A stretch of DNA of 64,000 nt, from contig NZ_BIMC01000007.1 in the NCBI RefSeq assembly GCF_004000885.1, forward strand, positions 179,539-243,538, given 5' to 3'. Made by a program: the position numbers and the translations under genes. The notes beneath the pieces were generated by a model. That model did not search any database and was not told the origin of the DNA. It saw nothing but the letters and a program-made list of their open reading frames with translations. Of this stretch, positions 18,604 to 27,874 are shown piece by piece. Every line of letters starts with the position of its first letter. Position 1 is the stretch's first letter. This DNA comes from Paenibacillus glucanolyticus NBRC 15330 (GTDB lineage: Bacteria > Bacillota > Bacilli > Paenibacillales > Paenibacillaceae).

Positions 18604-18640
18604 ATTCAAGCATAACCATGCTAGGAAGGAAGTGTAGACC

Positions 18641-20926
18641 ATGACCTGGACAATTTCAAATCCTGAGTTGTCACAGCAAGCCTTGCTGAATATGGAAAGT
18701 ATTTTTGCACTCGGAAACGGTTACTTGGGTGTACGTGGCAACTTCGAAGAAGGCTACGGAGAGGACATGTCCACCATTCGCGGAACTTACCTGAATGCTT
18801 TCCACGACGTTATTGAAATCCCTTACGGCGAGAAACTGTTCGCCTTTCCCGATACACAGCAAAAACTCGTTAACCATATTGATGCCCAATCGGTCCTGAT
18901 CTATTTAGGCGATGAGAAAGAACCCTTCCGTCTGGATCACGGCACGATTATTTCGTTTGAACGCCGCTTGTTTATGGACAAGGGATATTCCGAACGAATC
19001 GTGCATTGGAGATCGCCCGAAGACAAAGAGATTAAGCTGACCTTCCGCCGCCTGGTGTCCTTTACGCACCGTGAGCTGTTCGCCATCCATGTACGGATAG
19101 AGCCGGTCAATTACAACGGCCAGGTCCGCATCGTCTCTACGGTGAACGGCAAAGTGAAAAACTACACCAATCCCAATGATCCCCGGGTCGGCGCAGGACA
19201 TGCGGAACGGATGACCGTCACCGAAACTGGCGTTAAGGGCAGCGATGCCTATGTCGTTGATGAAACGATGGCATCCAAGCTGCGTGCGGCTTGCGTTACC
19301 CGCCACCGCCTGGATGCCGATGCTGACGTTCAACTTGAAAATGGAGCCGGTGAAGTCACCTACACGGCTACCCTTTCATTGACCGGACCGATCGGCTTTA
19401 CGAAATACAATCTGTATACCGACAGCCTTCGTCACGGGGAGGATATGATCGAGCGCGGGATTCAGCTGCAAGAGAGTTTGAAGGAGCTTTCCTTCGAGGA
19501 TCTGCTTGCAGAGCAAATCGAATATTTAAATGACTATTGGAAGTCTGCGGATGTGGTGATTCAGAACGATGACCAGCTGCAGGAAGGCATCCGCTTCAAC
19601 TTGTTCCAGCTGCTGCAGTCCGCAGGGCGGGACAAACACAGCAACATTTCCGCCAAAGGGCTCAGCGGCGAAGGATATGAAGGCCATTATTTCTGGGACA
19701 CCGAAATTTACATGTTCCCGGTATTCCTGATGACGCAGCCGGACATCGCGCGCCAGCTGCTGCTGTACCGCTATTCCACACTGGAACAGGCGAGAGCGAG
19801 AGCTCGGGAAATGGGACACCGGCAAGGCGCTTTGTTCCCGTGGCGCACCATTTCCGGAACGGAGTGCTCCTCCTTTTTCCCTTCGGGCACGGCGCAGTAT
19901 CATATCAGTGCAGATATCGCATACAGCTATATCCAGTACCATCTGGCCGAACAGGATCAGGATTTCCTCTTGTCTTACGGTGCCGAGGTACTGATCGAAA
20001 CCGCACGTCTCTGGGCCGATATCGGCCACTATTATAACGGGGCGTTCCATATTGATGAAGTTACCGGCCCGGATGAATATACCTGCTGCGTGAACAACAA
20101 CTATTACACCAACGTCATGGCAAAACATAACTTGAAATGGGCTGCCAAGAGCTGCTCCATTCTGAAGTCCTATGATGCACAAGGCTTCCAATCCCTGTGC
20201 GACCGGCTTGGCGTCACCGAGGATGAAATCTCGGCATGGGCGAAAGCCGCGGAAGCTATGCTGCTCCCGTATGATGAAGCTCTTGGCATTAACCCGCAGG
20301 ATGACACGTTCCTCCGCAAAGCGGTATGGGATTTCGAGAACACGCCGGAGGACAAATATCCTCTGCTGCTGAATTACCATCCGCTAACGATTTACCGTTA
20401 TCAGGTGTGTAAGCAAGCCGACACGGTTTTAGCGCACTTCCTGCTGGAAGACGAGCAAAGCTATGAAACGATTCAGCGTTCGTACGACTACTATGAAGGC
20501 ATTACGACACATGACTCGTCCCTGTCCTCCTGCATCTTCAGCATCATGGCTTCGAAGATTGGCAGCATGGACAAGGCTTACGAATACTTCATCGAGACGG
20601 CGCGCCTGGACCTGGACAATACGCACGGCAACACAAAGGACGGTCTGCATATGGCCAACATGGGCGGTACCTGGATGTCCATCGTATACGGCTTTGCCGG
20701 CATGCGTCTGAAGGAGAGCGGGCTCTCCCTCTCCCCCGCCATTCCGAAGGATTGGGAGAAGTACGCATTCCGCCTGAACTTCCGCGGCCGCCTCATCGGC
20801 GTATCGATCGAGAAGGACGGCGTGACCTTGGAGATCGTCGAAGGCGATGCCATCGAGATCAAGCTGTACAACGAGGCCGTTACACTTGAAGCCGGACAAC
20901 CGGTGCAAAAATCACTCGCCAAGTAG
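18641..20926 (+). CDS. Glycoside hydrolase family 65 phosphorylase (maltose/kojibiose/nigerose phosphorylase group)
   Basis: Product of 761 residues, usual length for GH65. It splits an alpha-linked glucose disaccharide with phosphate, giving beta-glucose 1-phosphate. Motifs: FWDTEIYMFP (351-360), GALFPWRTISGTECS (396-410), and VTGPDEYT with the general acid Glu479. The loop after GALFPW resembles Bacillus maltose phosphorylases (YvdK type), but the same frame also occurs in relatives acting on alpha-1,2 and alpha-1,3 bonds, so specificity stays open. Cytoplasmic. Beta-phosphoglucomutase follows in the same direction and converts the product to glucose 6-phosphate. An alpha-1,3-glucanase nearby makes nigerose-type substrates worth considering. 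Confidence 0.9.
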   Translation: MTWTISNPELSQQALLNMESIFALGNGYLGVRGNFEEGYGEDMSTIRGTYLNAFHDVIEIPYGEKLFAFPDTQQKLVNHIDAQSVLIYLGDEKEPFRLDHGTIISFERRLFMDKGYSERIVHWRSPEDKEIKLTFRRLVSFTHRELFAIHVRIEPVNYNGQVRIVSTVNGKVKNYTNPNDPRVGAGHAERMTVTETGVKGSDAYVVDETMASKLRAACVTRHRLDADADVQLENGAGEVTYTATLSLTGPIGFTKYNLYTDSLRHGEDMIERGIQLQESLKELSFEDLLAEQIEYLNDYWKSADVVIQNDDQLQEGIRFNLFQLLQSAGRDKHSNISAKGLSGEGYEGHYFWDTEIYMFPVFLMTQPDIARQLLLYRYSTLEQARARAREMGHRQGALFPWRTISGTECSSFFPSGTAQYHISADIAYSYIQYHLAEQDQDFLLSYGAEVLIETARLWADIGHYYNGAFHIDEVTGPDEYTCCVNNNYYTNVMAKHNLKWAAKSCSILKSYDAQGFQSLCDRLGVTEDEISAWAKAAEAMLLPYDEALGINPQDDTFLRKAVWDFENTPEDKYPLLLNYHPLTIYRYQVCKQADTVLAHFLLEDEQSYETIQRSYDYYEGITTHDSSLSSCIFSIMASKIGSMDKAYEYFIETARLDLDNTHGNTKDGLHMANMGGTWMSIVYGFAGMRLKESGLSLSPAIPKDWEKYAFRLNFRGRLIGVSIEKDGVTLEIVEGDAIEIKLYNEAVTLEAGQPVQKSLAK

Positions 20927-21084
20927 CTCCGGGCAGGTACAGATCCACCAGATCCATCAGGTTAGGCTTACCGTGAGGAACCAGCTTCAGATAAGTGCAT
21001 CATTGATCGTGCTCTCATTAGGAAATTAGCGATGATACTAGTACGATTGAATATATTTCAGTTGGTAAAAGGAGTTATTTGGAC

Positions 21085-21762
21085 ATGAGCATAGCGAAAT
21101 CGCTGAAGGCTGTCATTTTTGACTTGGACGGCGTCATTACCGATACAGCCGAGTATCATTATCAGGCCTGGAAGGCTACGGCAACCGAGCTGGGCATTCC
21201 CTTCACCCGAGAATTCAATGAGAATCTCAAAGGGGTATCCCGCATGGATTCCTTGAAGCTGCTGTTAAGCCAGGCGGAGACGCCGGTCAACTATTCCGAA
21301 GAAGAGCTGGTGCAGCTGGCTGACCGCAAAAACAAGCTGTATGTCGAGCTGATCGAAACGATCACGCCAGCCGATCTGCTGCCGGGCGTCACCGAGTTCG
21401 TGGCAGACATTCGGGCGGCGGGTCTTAAGACCGCCATTGCGTCCGCCAGCAAGAACGCCATCGCTGTACTGACCCGGCTTGGCGTCATGGATCAGTTCGA
21501 CGTCATCGTCGATGTAACCAAGCTTACGAACAACAAGCCCGACCCGGAAATCTTCCTGACCGCTGCCGCGCAGCTGGGCGTAGAGCCCGCCGACTGCATC
21601 GGGGTGGAAGATGCCGCGTCCGGCGTCGATGCCATCAAGGGTGCCGGCATGTTCGCCGTGGCAATCGGCAACGCTGCCCACTTCCCGCACGCGGATATCG
21701 TGCTGGACAGCACGTCACAGCTGAATTTCCGGGAACTGGCGCAGAAGTTCGAAGGTAAGTAG
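21085..21762 (+). CDS. pgmB: Beta-phosphoglucomutase (HAD superfamily)
   Basis: Product of 225 residues. HAD motif I is VIFDLDGVITDTAEYH with nucleophile Asp13 and acid/base Asp15. Other motifs are IASASKNA (motif II), NNKPDPEIF with the conserved Lys, and GVEDAASGVDAIKGAGM (metal-binding acids). The enzyme turns beta-glucose 1-phosphate into glucose 6-phosphate, the step that follows a GH65 phosphorylase. The ATG at 21085 is chosen over a TTG at 21079, because AAAAGGAG ends ten bases before the ATG but only four before the TTG. A clear terminator follows. Confidence 0.95.
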   Translation: MSIAKSLKAVIFDLDGVITDTAEYHYQAWKATATELGIPFTREFNENLKGVSRMDSLKLLLSQAETPVNYSEEELVQLADRKNKLYVELIETITPADLLPGVTEFVADIRAAGLKTAIASASKNAIAVLTRLGVMDQFDVIVDVTKLTNNKPDPEIFLTAAAQLGVEPADCIGVEDAASGVDAIKGAGMFAVAIGNAAHFPHADIVLDSTSQLNFRELAQKFEGK

Positions 21763-21776
21763 ATCGATGTAGTGAA

Positions 21777-21807
21777 GGGGTGTTCCTTAGGTGGGACACC
21801 CCTTTTT
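21777..21807 (+). terminator. Rho-independent terminator after pgmB
   Basis: GGGGTGTTCC and GGGACACCCC form a 10-bp stem with one G-U pair, followed by TTTTT, 14 bases after the stop codon. Confidence 0.85.
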
Positions 21808-22134
21808 GATGTGGCGGAGGTTGTGCAGGGACGGGATGCTCCCCATGGTCGCTGCAATGGGCTGGCGGGGAGCCGCACTTTGGCGACTCTAAGTCCCTTT
21901 TGGGGACTTGTTGGCGCGTAAGCCGCTCTTTGGAAAGTCCCTTTTGGGGACTTATTTGGCGCGTGCGAGCACCCATGCTGAGTAAGATTATCTCACAACG
22001 TCAGGATGCGCTATCCCGTTTTTTTGCAACGATGCACCATCTTCGGTAGACTTGAGTTGATACTGATGCTGCTGAGTACCATCCGGTATGTGGACCAGAC
22101 CTACATATCGAGAACACCATAAAGGGGATTTTCC
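21808..22134. repeat. Intergenic region with two identical 19-bp inverted-repeat units
   Basis: AAGTCCCTTTTGGGGACTT occurs at 21891-21909 and again at 21935-21953, 44 bases apart. Each unit folds back on itself (AAGTCCC/GGGACTT). The flanks are also alike: each copy is preceded by GCCGC then CTTTGG, and followed by TTGGCGCGT. No gene is seen in the gap. The last ~100 bases should contain the promoter of the following phosphotransferase gene. Confidence 0.7.
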
Positions 22135-23097
22135 ATGGAACAGGCTGTTTTGAATCAGGGTGCCGAGCGTTTCGGCAGAGGTTCTTATTCACTGCAATTG
22201 CTTGGAGGATTTGACCAAAATGTATTTGAATATATCGGTGAAGACGGGCTTCGCTTCATCATTAAATTCTTAGACGCGGCCAAGTACCGTAAAGCCTCGA
22301 TCATCCGCGAGCTGACGTGGATGGCTTATCTCGCCGAGCATGGGCTAAACATAGCGTCGTCGATTCGTTCCGCCCAGGATCTCCTGATTGAAGAAGTCAT
22401 TCACGGCTCCAAACGATATTATGTCATTGCCTTTACGAAGGCTCCGGGCAGCCCTTTATCCGATTTGACATCGGATTTTGCTATGATCGAGCGCTGGGGA
22501 CGCGGGATGGGAAGCATGCACAAACTCGGCAAGAAGGACTCCACATCCGCTTCGCTCGTTCACCGCATGGCTTTTCCCCAATGGAATGATCATCTCATCT
22601 TTACGGATGCGTTCCCGGAGGCTGCCGGTGAAAGGGTACATACTCAGTGGAGGCGATATCTTAAGGAGCTGGAGTCCCTCCCGCAAGATCAGGACAGCTA
22701 CGGGATCGTTCATAATGACCTGCACCATAACAATTTTCATGTACATAACGGGGAGATTGTCTTTTTTGATTTCGGGGATGTTTCTTACCATTGGTTCGCA
22801 TACGATATCGCCATTGCCATCTATCATGCGGTTCAGACAGTCCCTGAACACAGGAAGGCCGAATTTGTCGCCAGATTCTTCGATTCGTTCTTATCGGGCT
22901 ATCTGAAAGAGAACACATTGAGTGCGGATTGGATTGAACGGATTCCGTTTTTCATCGACTTCCGAAACCTGTATTCCTATGTCTACTTCTCCAAATTCGT
23001 GGACTGGAACGAGATGGATGAGTCTACCCGGAATTATCTTCTAGCCATGAAAGCCGATATAGAATCAGGCCAATCGGTAGTCAATCTGTCTATTTAA
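22135..23097 (+). CDS. Phosphotransferase of the APH / choline-kinase-like family
   Basis: Product of 320 residues. The Brenner motif reads GIVHNDLHHNNFHVHNG (~residues 189-205), holding the catalytic Asp and metal-binding Asn, and is followed by VFFDFGDVSYHW with the metal-binding Asp. The N-terminal lobe starts GRGSYSLQLLGGFDQNVFEY, where the nucleotide loop is expected. Such kinases act on small hydroxylated molecules, aminoglycosides or spore-coat targets; the substrate is unknown. AAAGGGG precedes the ATG. The following gene starts 24 bases later and is probably co-transcribed. Confidence 0.8.
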   Translation: MEQAVLNQGAERFGRGSYSLQLLGGFDQNVFEYIGEDGLRFIIKFLDAAKYRKASIIRELTWMAYLAEHGLNIASSIRSAQDLLIEEVIHGSKRYYVIAFTKAPGSPLSDLTSDFAMIERWGRGMGSMHKLGKKDSTSASLVHRMAFPQWNDHLIFTDAFPEAAGERVHTQWRRYLKELESLPQDQDSYGIVHNDLHHNNFHVHNGEIVFFDFGDVSYHWFAYDIAIAIYHAVQTVPEHRKAEFVARFFDSFLSGYLKENTLSADWIERIPFFIDFRNLYSYVYFSKFVDWNEMDESTRNYLLAMKADIESGQSVVNLSI

Positions 23098-23121
23098 TAT
23101 AAAGAAGGAAGATTGCTCGCC

Positions 23122-23640
23122 ATGAAACCAAAATCCAAACATCTCCGCCGGCTCGCATATGCAGGCCTGGGTTTGCTCCTCTCAGCCAGCCTTCTATACC
23201 TGCTGTTTCTTCGTCCCATACCCATCAAGGCGGGTGGATTCACATCCCTTACGGGCGAGAATACGATCATCTTCGAAGTCATCAACGAAGGATTTACCAA
23301 GGTGGAGCTGCTGGATGTGCGGGTGAACGATGGCCAGAAACCAGCCAAGGCGGAGCTCGGCGTCAGTTACTCCCTTCATCTGGTCGGCGGAGACGACCTT
23401 GATGAAGACACCCATATCGAATTCGTGGGTATTCAAGAGATGCCGCTCCAACCTGAACTCACAGCAGATGAGAAGTTAGCCGCACTTGATCAGGGAGCAC
23501 GCATCCCGCTCAATTATGGTGTCCGTCTTTTTAATGATACGCCTATCACCCAGATTGAAGTGACGTATAAGTATTGGGGGATCACCTTTAAGCGGGAGGT
23601 GCCGATGGGGCGGTTTTTCAATAACGGTTCAAGCACCTAG
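23122..23640 (+). CDS. Membrane-anchored protein of unknown function
   Basis: Product of 172 residues, not recognised. A basic N-terminus (KPKSKHLRRL) is followed by one membrane segment (LGLLLSASLLYLLFL, ~16-30); the rest is predicted beta-rich and outside the cell (GGFTSLTGENTIIFEVINEG). No cysteine lipobox. The ATG at 23122 is preferred to a TTG at 23113 that sits too close to the AAGGAA ribosome binding site. It probably shares a transcript with the phosphotransferase. Confidence 0.7.
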   Translation: MKPKSKHLRRLAYAGLGLLLSASLLYLLFLRPIPIKAGGFTSLTGENTIIFEVINEGFTKVELLDVRVNDGQKPAKAELGVSYSLHLVGGDDLDEDTHIEFVGIQEMPLQPELTADEKLAALDQGARIPLNYGVRLFNDTPITQIEVTYKYWGITFKREVPMGRFFNNGSST

Positions 23641-23810
23641 GTAAGAACAGATTTTAGTATACGGGAGTTTCATATTGAGCGTAATATCGCTCTAGCCGCT
23701 TTTGTTATCACAGTTGTATCGCTTCCGTTATATCTTTAACCAAGCTCTTTGATATCGACAAGTATACTATGTTCACAGGACTCTCTTATACAAACAAATA
23801 AGCAAACCAA

Positions 23811-23837
23811 AGCCCCTATCCGTGTTGGATAGAGGCT
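23811..23837 (-). terminator. Rho-independent terminator after the frameshifted binding-protein-like gene
   Basis: Minus strand: AGCCTCTATCC and GGATAGGGGCT form an 11-bp stem with one G-U pair, then TTGGTTTGCTT. It lies about 50 bases beyond the stop codon at 23886. Confidence 0.6.
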
Positions 23838-23885
23838 GATGCAATTAAAGACCCCGTCTTGCAGTTCTATGTAGTTAATCATTAT

Positions 23886-25050
23886 CTACGATACAATCTC
23901 CGCCCACCGGGCCAGCGTCTCCTGTACCTCGGCCTCTCCTTTCATCATTGCCTCAATATCCAGATTGATCTGCTGCCTGGACAGGTTCCAGACCTGATTG
24001 GAGAGATAGGCATTCTTCTCAATGCGCTCCATGGCATACAGGGCGGGACCCCACCACGGATTATCGGTACGCCCAAGCTCCTTGGCCAGTGTTCTTGTGA
24101 TCGGCAGGCCCCAATAAGCACGCTTGGCTTCCTCAGAAGAGGGGATCGCCAATGCCTTCAGCAATTCCCATGCCAGCTCAGGCTGCCTGGACATGGCAGG
24201 AATACCGTATCCTGTCGAATACATCGTATAGATATCCACGCCGTTTCGTGCATGAGGCAATCCCACAATGCCATACGTCTCACTTAGCTCAGGATCGTGG
24301 GCCACCCCTCCAATATGCCAGCTAAAGTCATATATCATCGCACAGCGATTCGAACGAAATACGTTCTCAAACCGGACCCCCCGGCAGAGGAGCGACACGG
24401 TGCTTCTGATACAAATCAACAATCCATCGATACGTAGAATGCGTAATTTCACTGTCCGTATAGCCCTTACTGACAGATCCGTCCTCCGATAAATGCCGTC
24501 CGCCCCTGCGCATAAGGAACGGCTCCAAAAATTCCACATCCGGATAAATATAGAGGCCATACCGGGAGTCCTCCGGATGTTCTTCGAGCCGCGTTAAGCG
24601 AATCGCAGCATCCAGAAACTGTGCATCCGTCCACCCATTCTCAGGGAACGGCACACCCGCTTCGGCAAACCTTTTTTTGTTATAAAAAATAAGGGGAACC
24701 GCGGCATCCACAACCGGAAAGGCTGCCAGCTGGCCCTCCCACATCGGATGTGACAAAGCCCCCTGGTAAAAATCATCGATGACCATCGCGGGATCATTCT
24801 TCAGATAAGGCAGCAAATCCCGGACAACGCCTTTACGCATCTGAGTAGAATATGCCCCCTCCCGGATGTGCAGCAGATCCGCTCCATCCTGATGAAACTG
24901 CTCCAGCACGCCGTAGCTGTCCTCTGCCCGGACAAGCACCACCTTTACATCTGGCCTGGCGGCTTCAAACGTTTGAATAACCGTCTGCACATATTTCAGA
25001 TCATGTCCGTGCGATTCCGTGATGACACGAAGCTCGGTTGGCGTTGTCAT
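23886..25050 (-). pseudogene. Solute-binding-protein-like gene, frameshifted, without signal peptide
   Basis: Two frames join into one family 1 binding-protein fold. The first (25050 down to about 24377) starts MTTPTELRVITESHGHDL; the second (to 23886) continues VRFENVFRSNRCAMIYDFSW. The shift falls in a run of six G (minus strand; 24377-24382): removing one G restores a single frame of roughly 390 residues. The start is firm (AGGAGGGAT seven bases before the ATG, in-frame stop upstream), and it has neither signal peptide nor lipobox, unlike every other binding protein here. So the product may have been cytoplasmic, perhaps a sensor, or the gene is a remnant. A sequencing error in the G run is possible. 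Confidence 0.75.
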
Positions 25051-25122
25051 TTCATAATCCCTCCTGTATGATCGATCACGATCACGATTCCCTGTACTTG
25101 CTCAGGCTGTTCCCATACGCAA

Positions 25123-25422
25123 TTAAAATCCGTTCTTCTTCTCAACTAATCGTACATCGCTAGGAGTTACCGCATACGTATAGGTTGTTCGCATCTGCGG
25201 ACCTTCCCCGTGTTTTGGTTCGCAGTCTTGTCTGATGATGACCGTGAAACCCTGTTCATGTTCCTTAACCTCCACGACATCGTTAATCGTCTCTAAGTCC
25301 CCTGTACACTTCGGCACTTGGGCCAAAACCTTGGTAAGTACAGCAGCACGGTCCATATTCCCCTCTAAGGGATACCCTGATATTGAAACGATAATCATGA
25401 GCACCATGTATATCATACGCAT
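25123..25422 (-). CDS. Small exported protein of unknown function
   Basis: Product of 99 residues, not recognised. The N-terminus MRMIYMVLMIIVSISG looks like a signal peptide or membrane anchor. The remaining ~80 residues contain two cysteines (PKCTGD, RQDCEP), which could form a disulphide outside the cell. GAGGAG lies eight bases before the ATG, so the start is credible. It lies between the binding-protein-like pseudogene and the AraC gene, all on the minus strand. Confidence 0.6.
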   Translation of the reverse strand: MRMIYMVLMIIVSISGYPLEGNMDRAAVLTKVLAQVPKCTGDLETINDVVEVKEHEQGFTVIIRQDCEPKHGEGPQMRTTYTYAVTPSDVRLVEKKNGF

Positions 25423-25478
25423 AACATCAACTCCTCTCTAATGTCATAGACGTAACATTCCTCATAATGTTCTATAGA

Positions 25479-26345
25479 TCAACCTGGATCTCTATACTGC
25501 TGCCTGTATGTTCGCGGAGACATTTGTACCGTCCGCTTGAACACCTTCCCAAAATGGGAGAAGTTGCTAAATCCTGCACGCATGGCGATATCCGTAATGG
25601 AATCATCGCTTTCGCGCAGCAAGCGCTGCGCCTCCTTAACCCGAAGCAGATTCAGATAATCGCTGAAGGTAAAGCCCGTCGTTTGCTTAAACAGCCGGCT
25701 GAGATAGTGCGGGCTGATTCGGAACGCCTCCGCTACCCCGGGCAACGTAAAACCTTTCTGATAGTTGTCGTTCAGATAACGGACCACCGCTTGGGTCTTG
25801 GGATGAAGAATGGGCTCGGTATCGGCGGAACGCACCGTGCCCAGCTGCTGATTACGGTACGCGTACAGCAGCAATTCAACCGATCGGTGCCGCAGCAGCA
25901 AGCAGCTTCCGGCTTGGGGATGAACCATCTCGTCCACCATTTCGCTGACCATTCGCGCCATGGCTTCGCTTGCCGGTGAAGGAAGCCTCAGAATCGGAAT
26001 ATCCCAACCGAACGGCTCCTTCAATCCTGCGGCCAATTCAGGCGAAATGGCCAGCTCCGTGAACAGCTCCGGCCTGATATAGAGGACAACCCGATCATGA
26101 TCCGGCCTGCCGCTGTCCAGCGTCTTGTGAACGGCATTCCGGTCAACGAATACGAGATCCCCGGCTCTGACCCGATAGGAGCGGTCCTTAATGAAGTATA
26201 TGCGCTCGCCCGACAACAGGTAGTACAGCTCGTAATGATCATGAAGATGGTCAACCGTCATCGAGAAGTACCCGATGCGGCGGTCATATTCGATATCCAG
26301 ATATCCGGCAGGATCATGGTAATCCGCTCGAAATGGCTTCGTCAC
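25479..26345 (-). CDS. AraC family transcriptional regulator with cupin domain (locus B)
   Basis: Product of 288 residues. The N-terminal cupin (~30-130; DHLHDHYELYYLLSGE, VRAGDLVFVDRNAVHK) should bind a sugar or related ligand. The C-terminal AraC domain has FTLPGVAEAFRISPHYLSRL and SITDIAMRAGFSNFSHFGKV. It is divergent from the oxidoreductase gene; the space between holds a cre-like site and two ATGCGGC direct repeats that may be its operator. Confidence 0.9.
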   Translation of the reverse strand: MTKPFRADYHDPAGYLDIEYDRRIGYFSMTVDHLHDHYELYYLLSGERIYFIKDRSYRVRAGDLVFVDRNAVHKTLDSGRPDHDRVVLYIRPELFTELAISPELAAGLKEPFGWDIPILRLPSPASEAMARMVSEMVDEMVHPQAGSCLLLRHRSVELLLYAYRNQQLGTVRSADTEPILHPKTQAVVRYLNDNYQKGFTLPGVAEAFRISPHYLSRLFKQTTGFTFSDYLNLLRVKEAQRLLRESDDSITDIAMRAGFSNFSHFGKVFKRTVQMSPRTYRQQYRDPG

Positions 26346-26376
26346 ATGGCTGTCCCCCTTTCCTTGGATTATAGCA

Positions 26377-26420
26377 AAATATGCGGCATTTGAAAGCGAT
26401 TACGCATAAAATGCGGCGAA
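26377..26420. promoter_or_regulatory. cre-like site flanked by direct repeats between AraC and oxidoreductase genes
   Basis: TTGAAAGCGATTACGC (26390-26405) matches the cre core with one mismatch. ATGCGGC occurs on either side at 26381-26387 and 26411-26417, 30 bases apart, i.e. about three helix turns, each preceded by an AAAAT-like tract. Direct repeats with this spacing are usual for AraC-type binding. Confidence 0.45.
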
Positions 26421-26471
26421 AGAAGTGTTCCCTTGTTATAGGCTAGAGCTATATTCAAGGAGGCGATAGAG

Positions 26472-27761
26472 ATGAGTGACAAGAAACGCTATGTATTGGT
26501 CGGAACCGGCGGCCGCGCCGAGTTCTTTTACGGAGCCCTGGCCCAGAACTTCCGCGACAAATCCGAGCTTGCTGCCTTTTGCGATATAAACCAGACCCGC
26601 ATGAATTACGCGAATCAGCTGCTGAGAGACAAATATGGATATGCCGAGGTTCCTACCTATCCTGCGGATCAGTTCGATCAGATGATTGAGAACGAGAAGC
26701 CGGATTTCGTCATTGTGACCAGCATCGACCGCACCCATCACAAGTACATCATTCGCGCGATGGAGCTTGGCTGCGACGTCGTGACCGAGAAGCCGATGAC
26801 CGTCGATGAGGAGAAATGCCAAGCGATCCTGGATGCCGCCAAGCGGACCGGACAAAATATACGGGTAACCTTCAACTACCGTTATGCTCCGCACCATACC
26901 AAGGTACGGGAGCTGATTATGAATGACGCCATCGGACAGGTGACTTCCGTCCACTTCGAATGGCTGCTGAACACCCGTCACGGGGCGGATTACTTCCGCC
27001 GCTGGCACCGGGACAAGCGAAACAGCGGGGGGTTGCTCGTTCATAAATCGACCCATCACTTTGATTTAGTCAATTTCTGGATCGGCTCCCATCCTGAAAC
27101 CGTTTTCGCATTCGGGGATCTCATGTATTATGGTAGAGAGAACGCGGAAGAACGGGGCGTAACCCAATTTTACAATCGGGCAACCGGCAATCCGATCGCC
27201 AAGGAAGACCCTTTTGCGCTCCATCTGGATTCCGATGACCACCTCAAAGCGATGTATTTGGATGCCGAGCCGGAGGATGGCTATCAGCGGGATCAAAGCG
27301 TATTCGGGGACGGCATCAACATCGAGGATACGATGGGCGTTCTTGTACGGTACCAGAACAAGGCCATTTTGACCTATTCCCTTGTCGCCTACCAGCCATG
27401 GGAAGGTTATCGCATCGCCATCAACGGCACCAAAGGCCGGATCGAGATGACTATTGTGGAGCAATCCTACGTCAATTCGCTGGGTGACAAGAATCTGGAA
27501 GGCGCGTTAATCGGTAAAACGCTGCGGGTGCTCCCGACGTTTGATGCCCCGTACGAGGTTCATGTAGAAGAGCAAGAAGGCGGGCATGGGGGAGGCGACC
27601 CGGTTCTCCTGAACGATCTGTTCGGGGAGCCCGTGGAGGATCCATACGCCCGCGCTGCGAACCATATTGATGGAGCAAGATCCATACTGACAGGAATTGC
27701 AGCCAACCGCGCCATCGCTACCGGCATGCCTGTACGAATCAGCAACCTGGTTCGTTTCTAA
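26472..27761 (+). CDS. Gfo/Idh/MocA family oxidoreductase (locus B)
   Basis: Product of 429 residues. Rossmann start KRYVLVGTGGRAEFFYGAL, the family EKP motif in CDVVTEKPMTVDEEKC, and a C-terminal domain with HKSTHHFDLVNFWIG carrying candidate catalytic histidines. Such enzymes oxidise or reduce sugars and cyclitols with NAD(P). GGAGG lies about ten bases before the ATG. It is followed by its own terminator, so it is transcribed separately from the sensor-kinase gene downstream. The substrate is unknown. Confidence 0.88.
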   Translation: MSDKKRYVLVGTGGRAEFFYGALAQNFRDKSELAAFCDINQTRMNYANQLLRDKYGYAEVPTYPADQFDQMIENEKPDFVIVTSIDRTHHKYIIRAMELGCDVVTEKPMTVDEEKCQAILDAAKRTGQNIRVTFNYRYAPHHTKVRELIMNDAIGQVTSVHFEWLLNTRHGADYFRRWHRDKRNSGGLLVHKSTHHFDLVNFWIGSHPETVFAFGDLMYYGRENAEERGVTQFYNRATGNPIAKEDPFALHLDSDDHLKAMYLDAEPEDGYQRDQSVFGDGINIEDTMGVLVRYQNKAILTYSLVAYQPWEGYRIAINGTKGRIEMTIVEQSYVNSLGDKNLEGALIGKTLRVLPTFDAPYEVHVEEQEGGHGGGDPVLLNDLFGEPVEDPYARAANHIDGARSILTGIAANRAIATGMPVRISNLVRF

Positions 27762-27800
27762 GCAGTACAAGGCTGCTTCAAGCAAATTCTCTTAAGCAAA

Positions 27801-27830
27801 GGCTGCGTCTTTCACGCAGTCTTTTTTTTT
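27801..27830 (+). terminator. Rho-independent terminator after the oxidoreductase gene
   Basis: GGCTGCG and CGCAGTC pair around a 7-base loop, followed by nine T. Confidence 0.85.
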
Positions 27831-27874
27831 CTATTTCCAAGGGCAGCCTTGAAGTCCATTCGGTAAGGAGGGAA

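Noticed and set aside
21839..21852. CTCCCCATGGTCGC occurs here and again at 49466-49479
   Set aside because: The match is only 14 bases, the flanks differ, and both are in gaps; too little to call a repeat family without a genome count.
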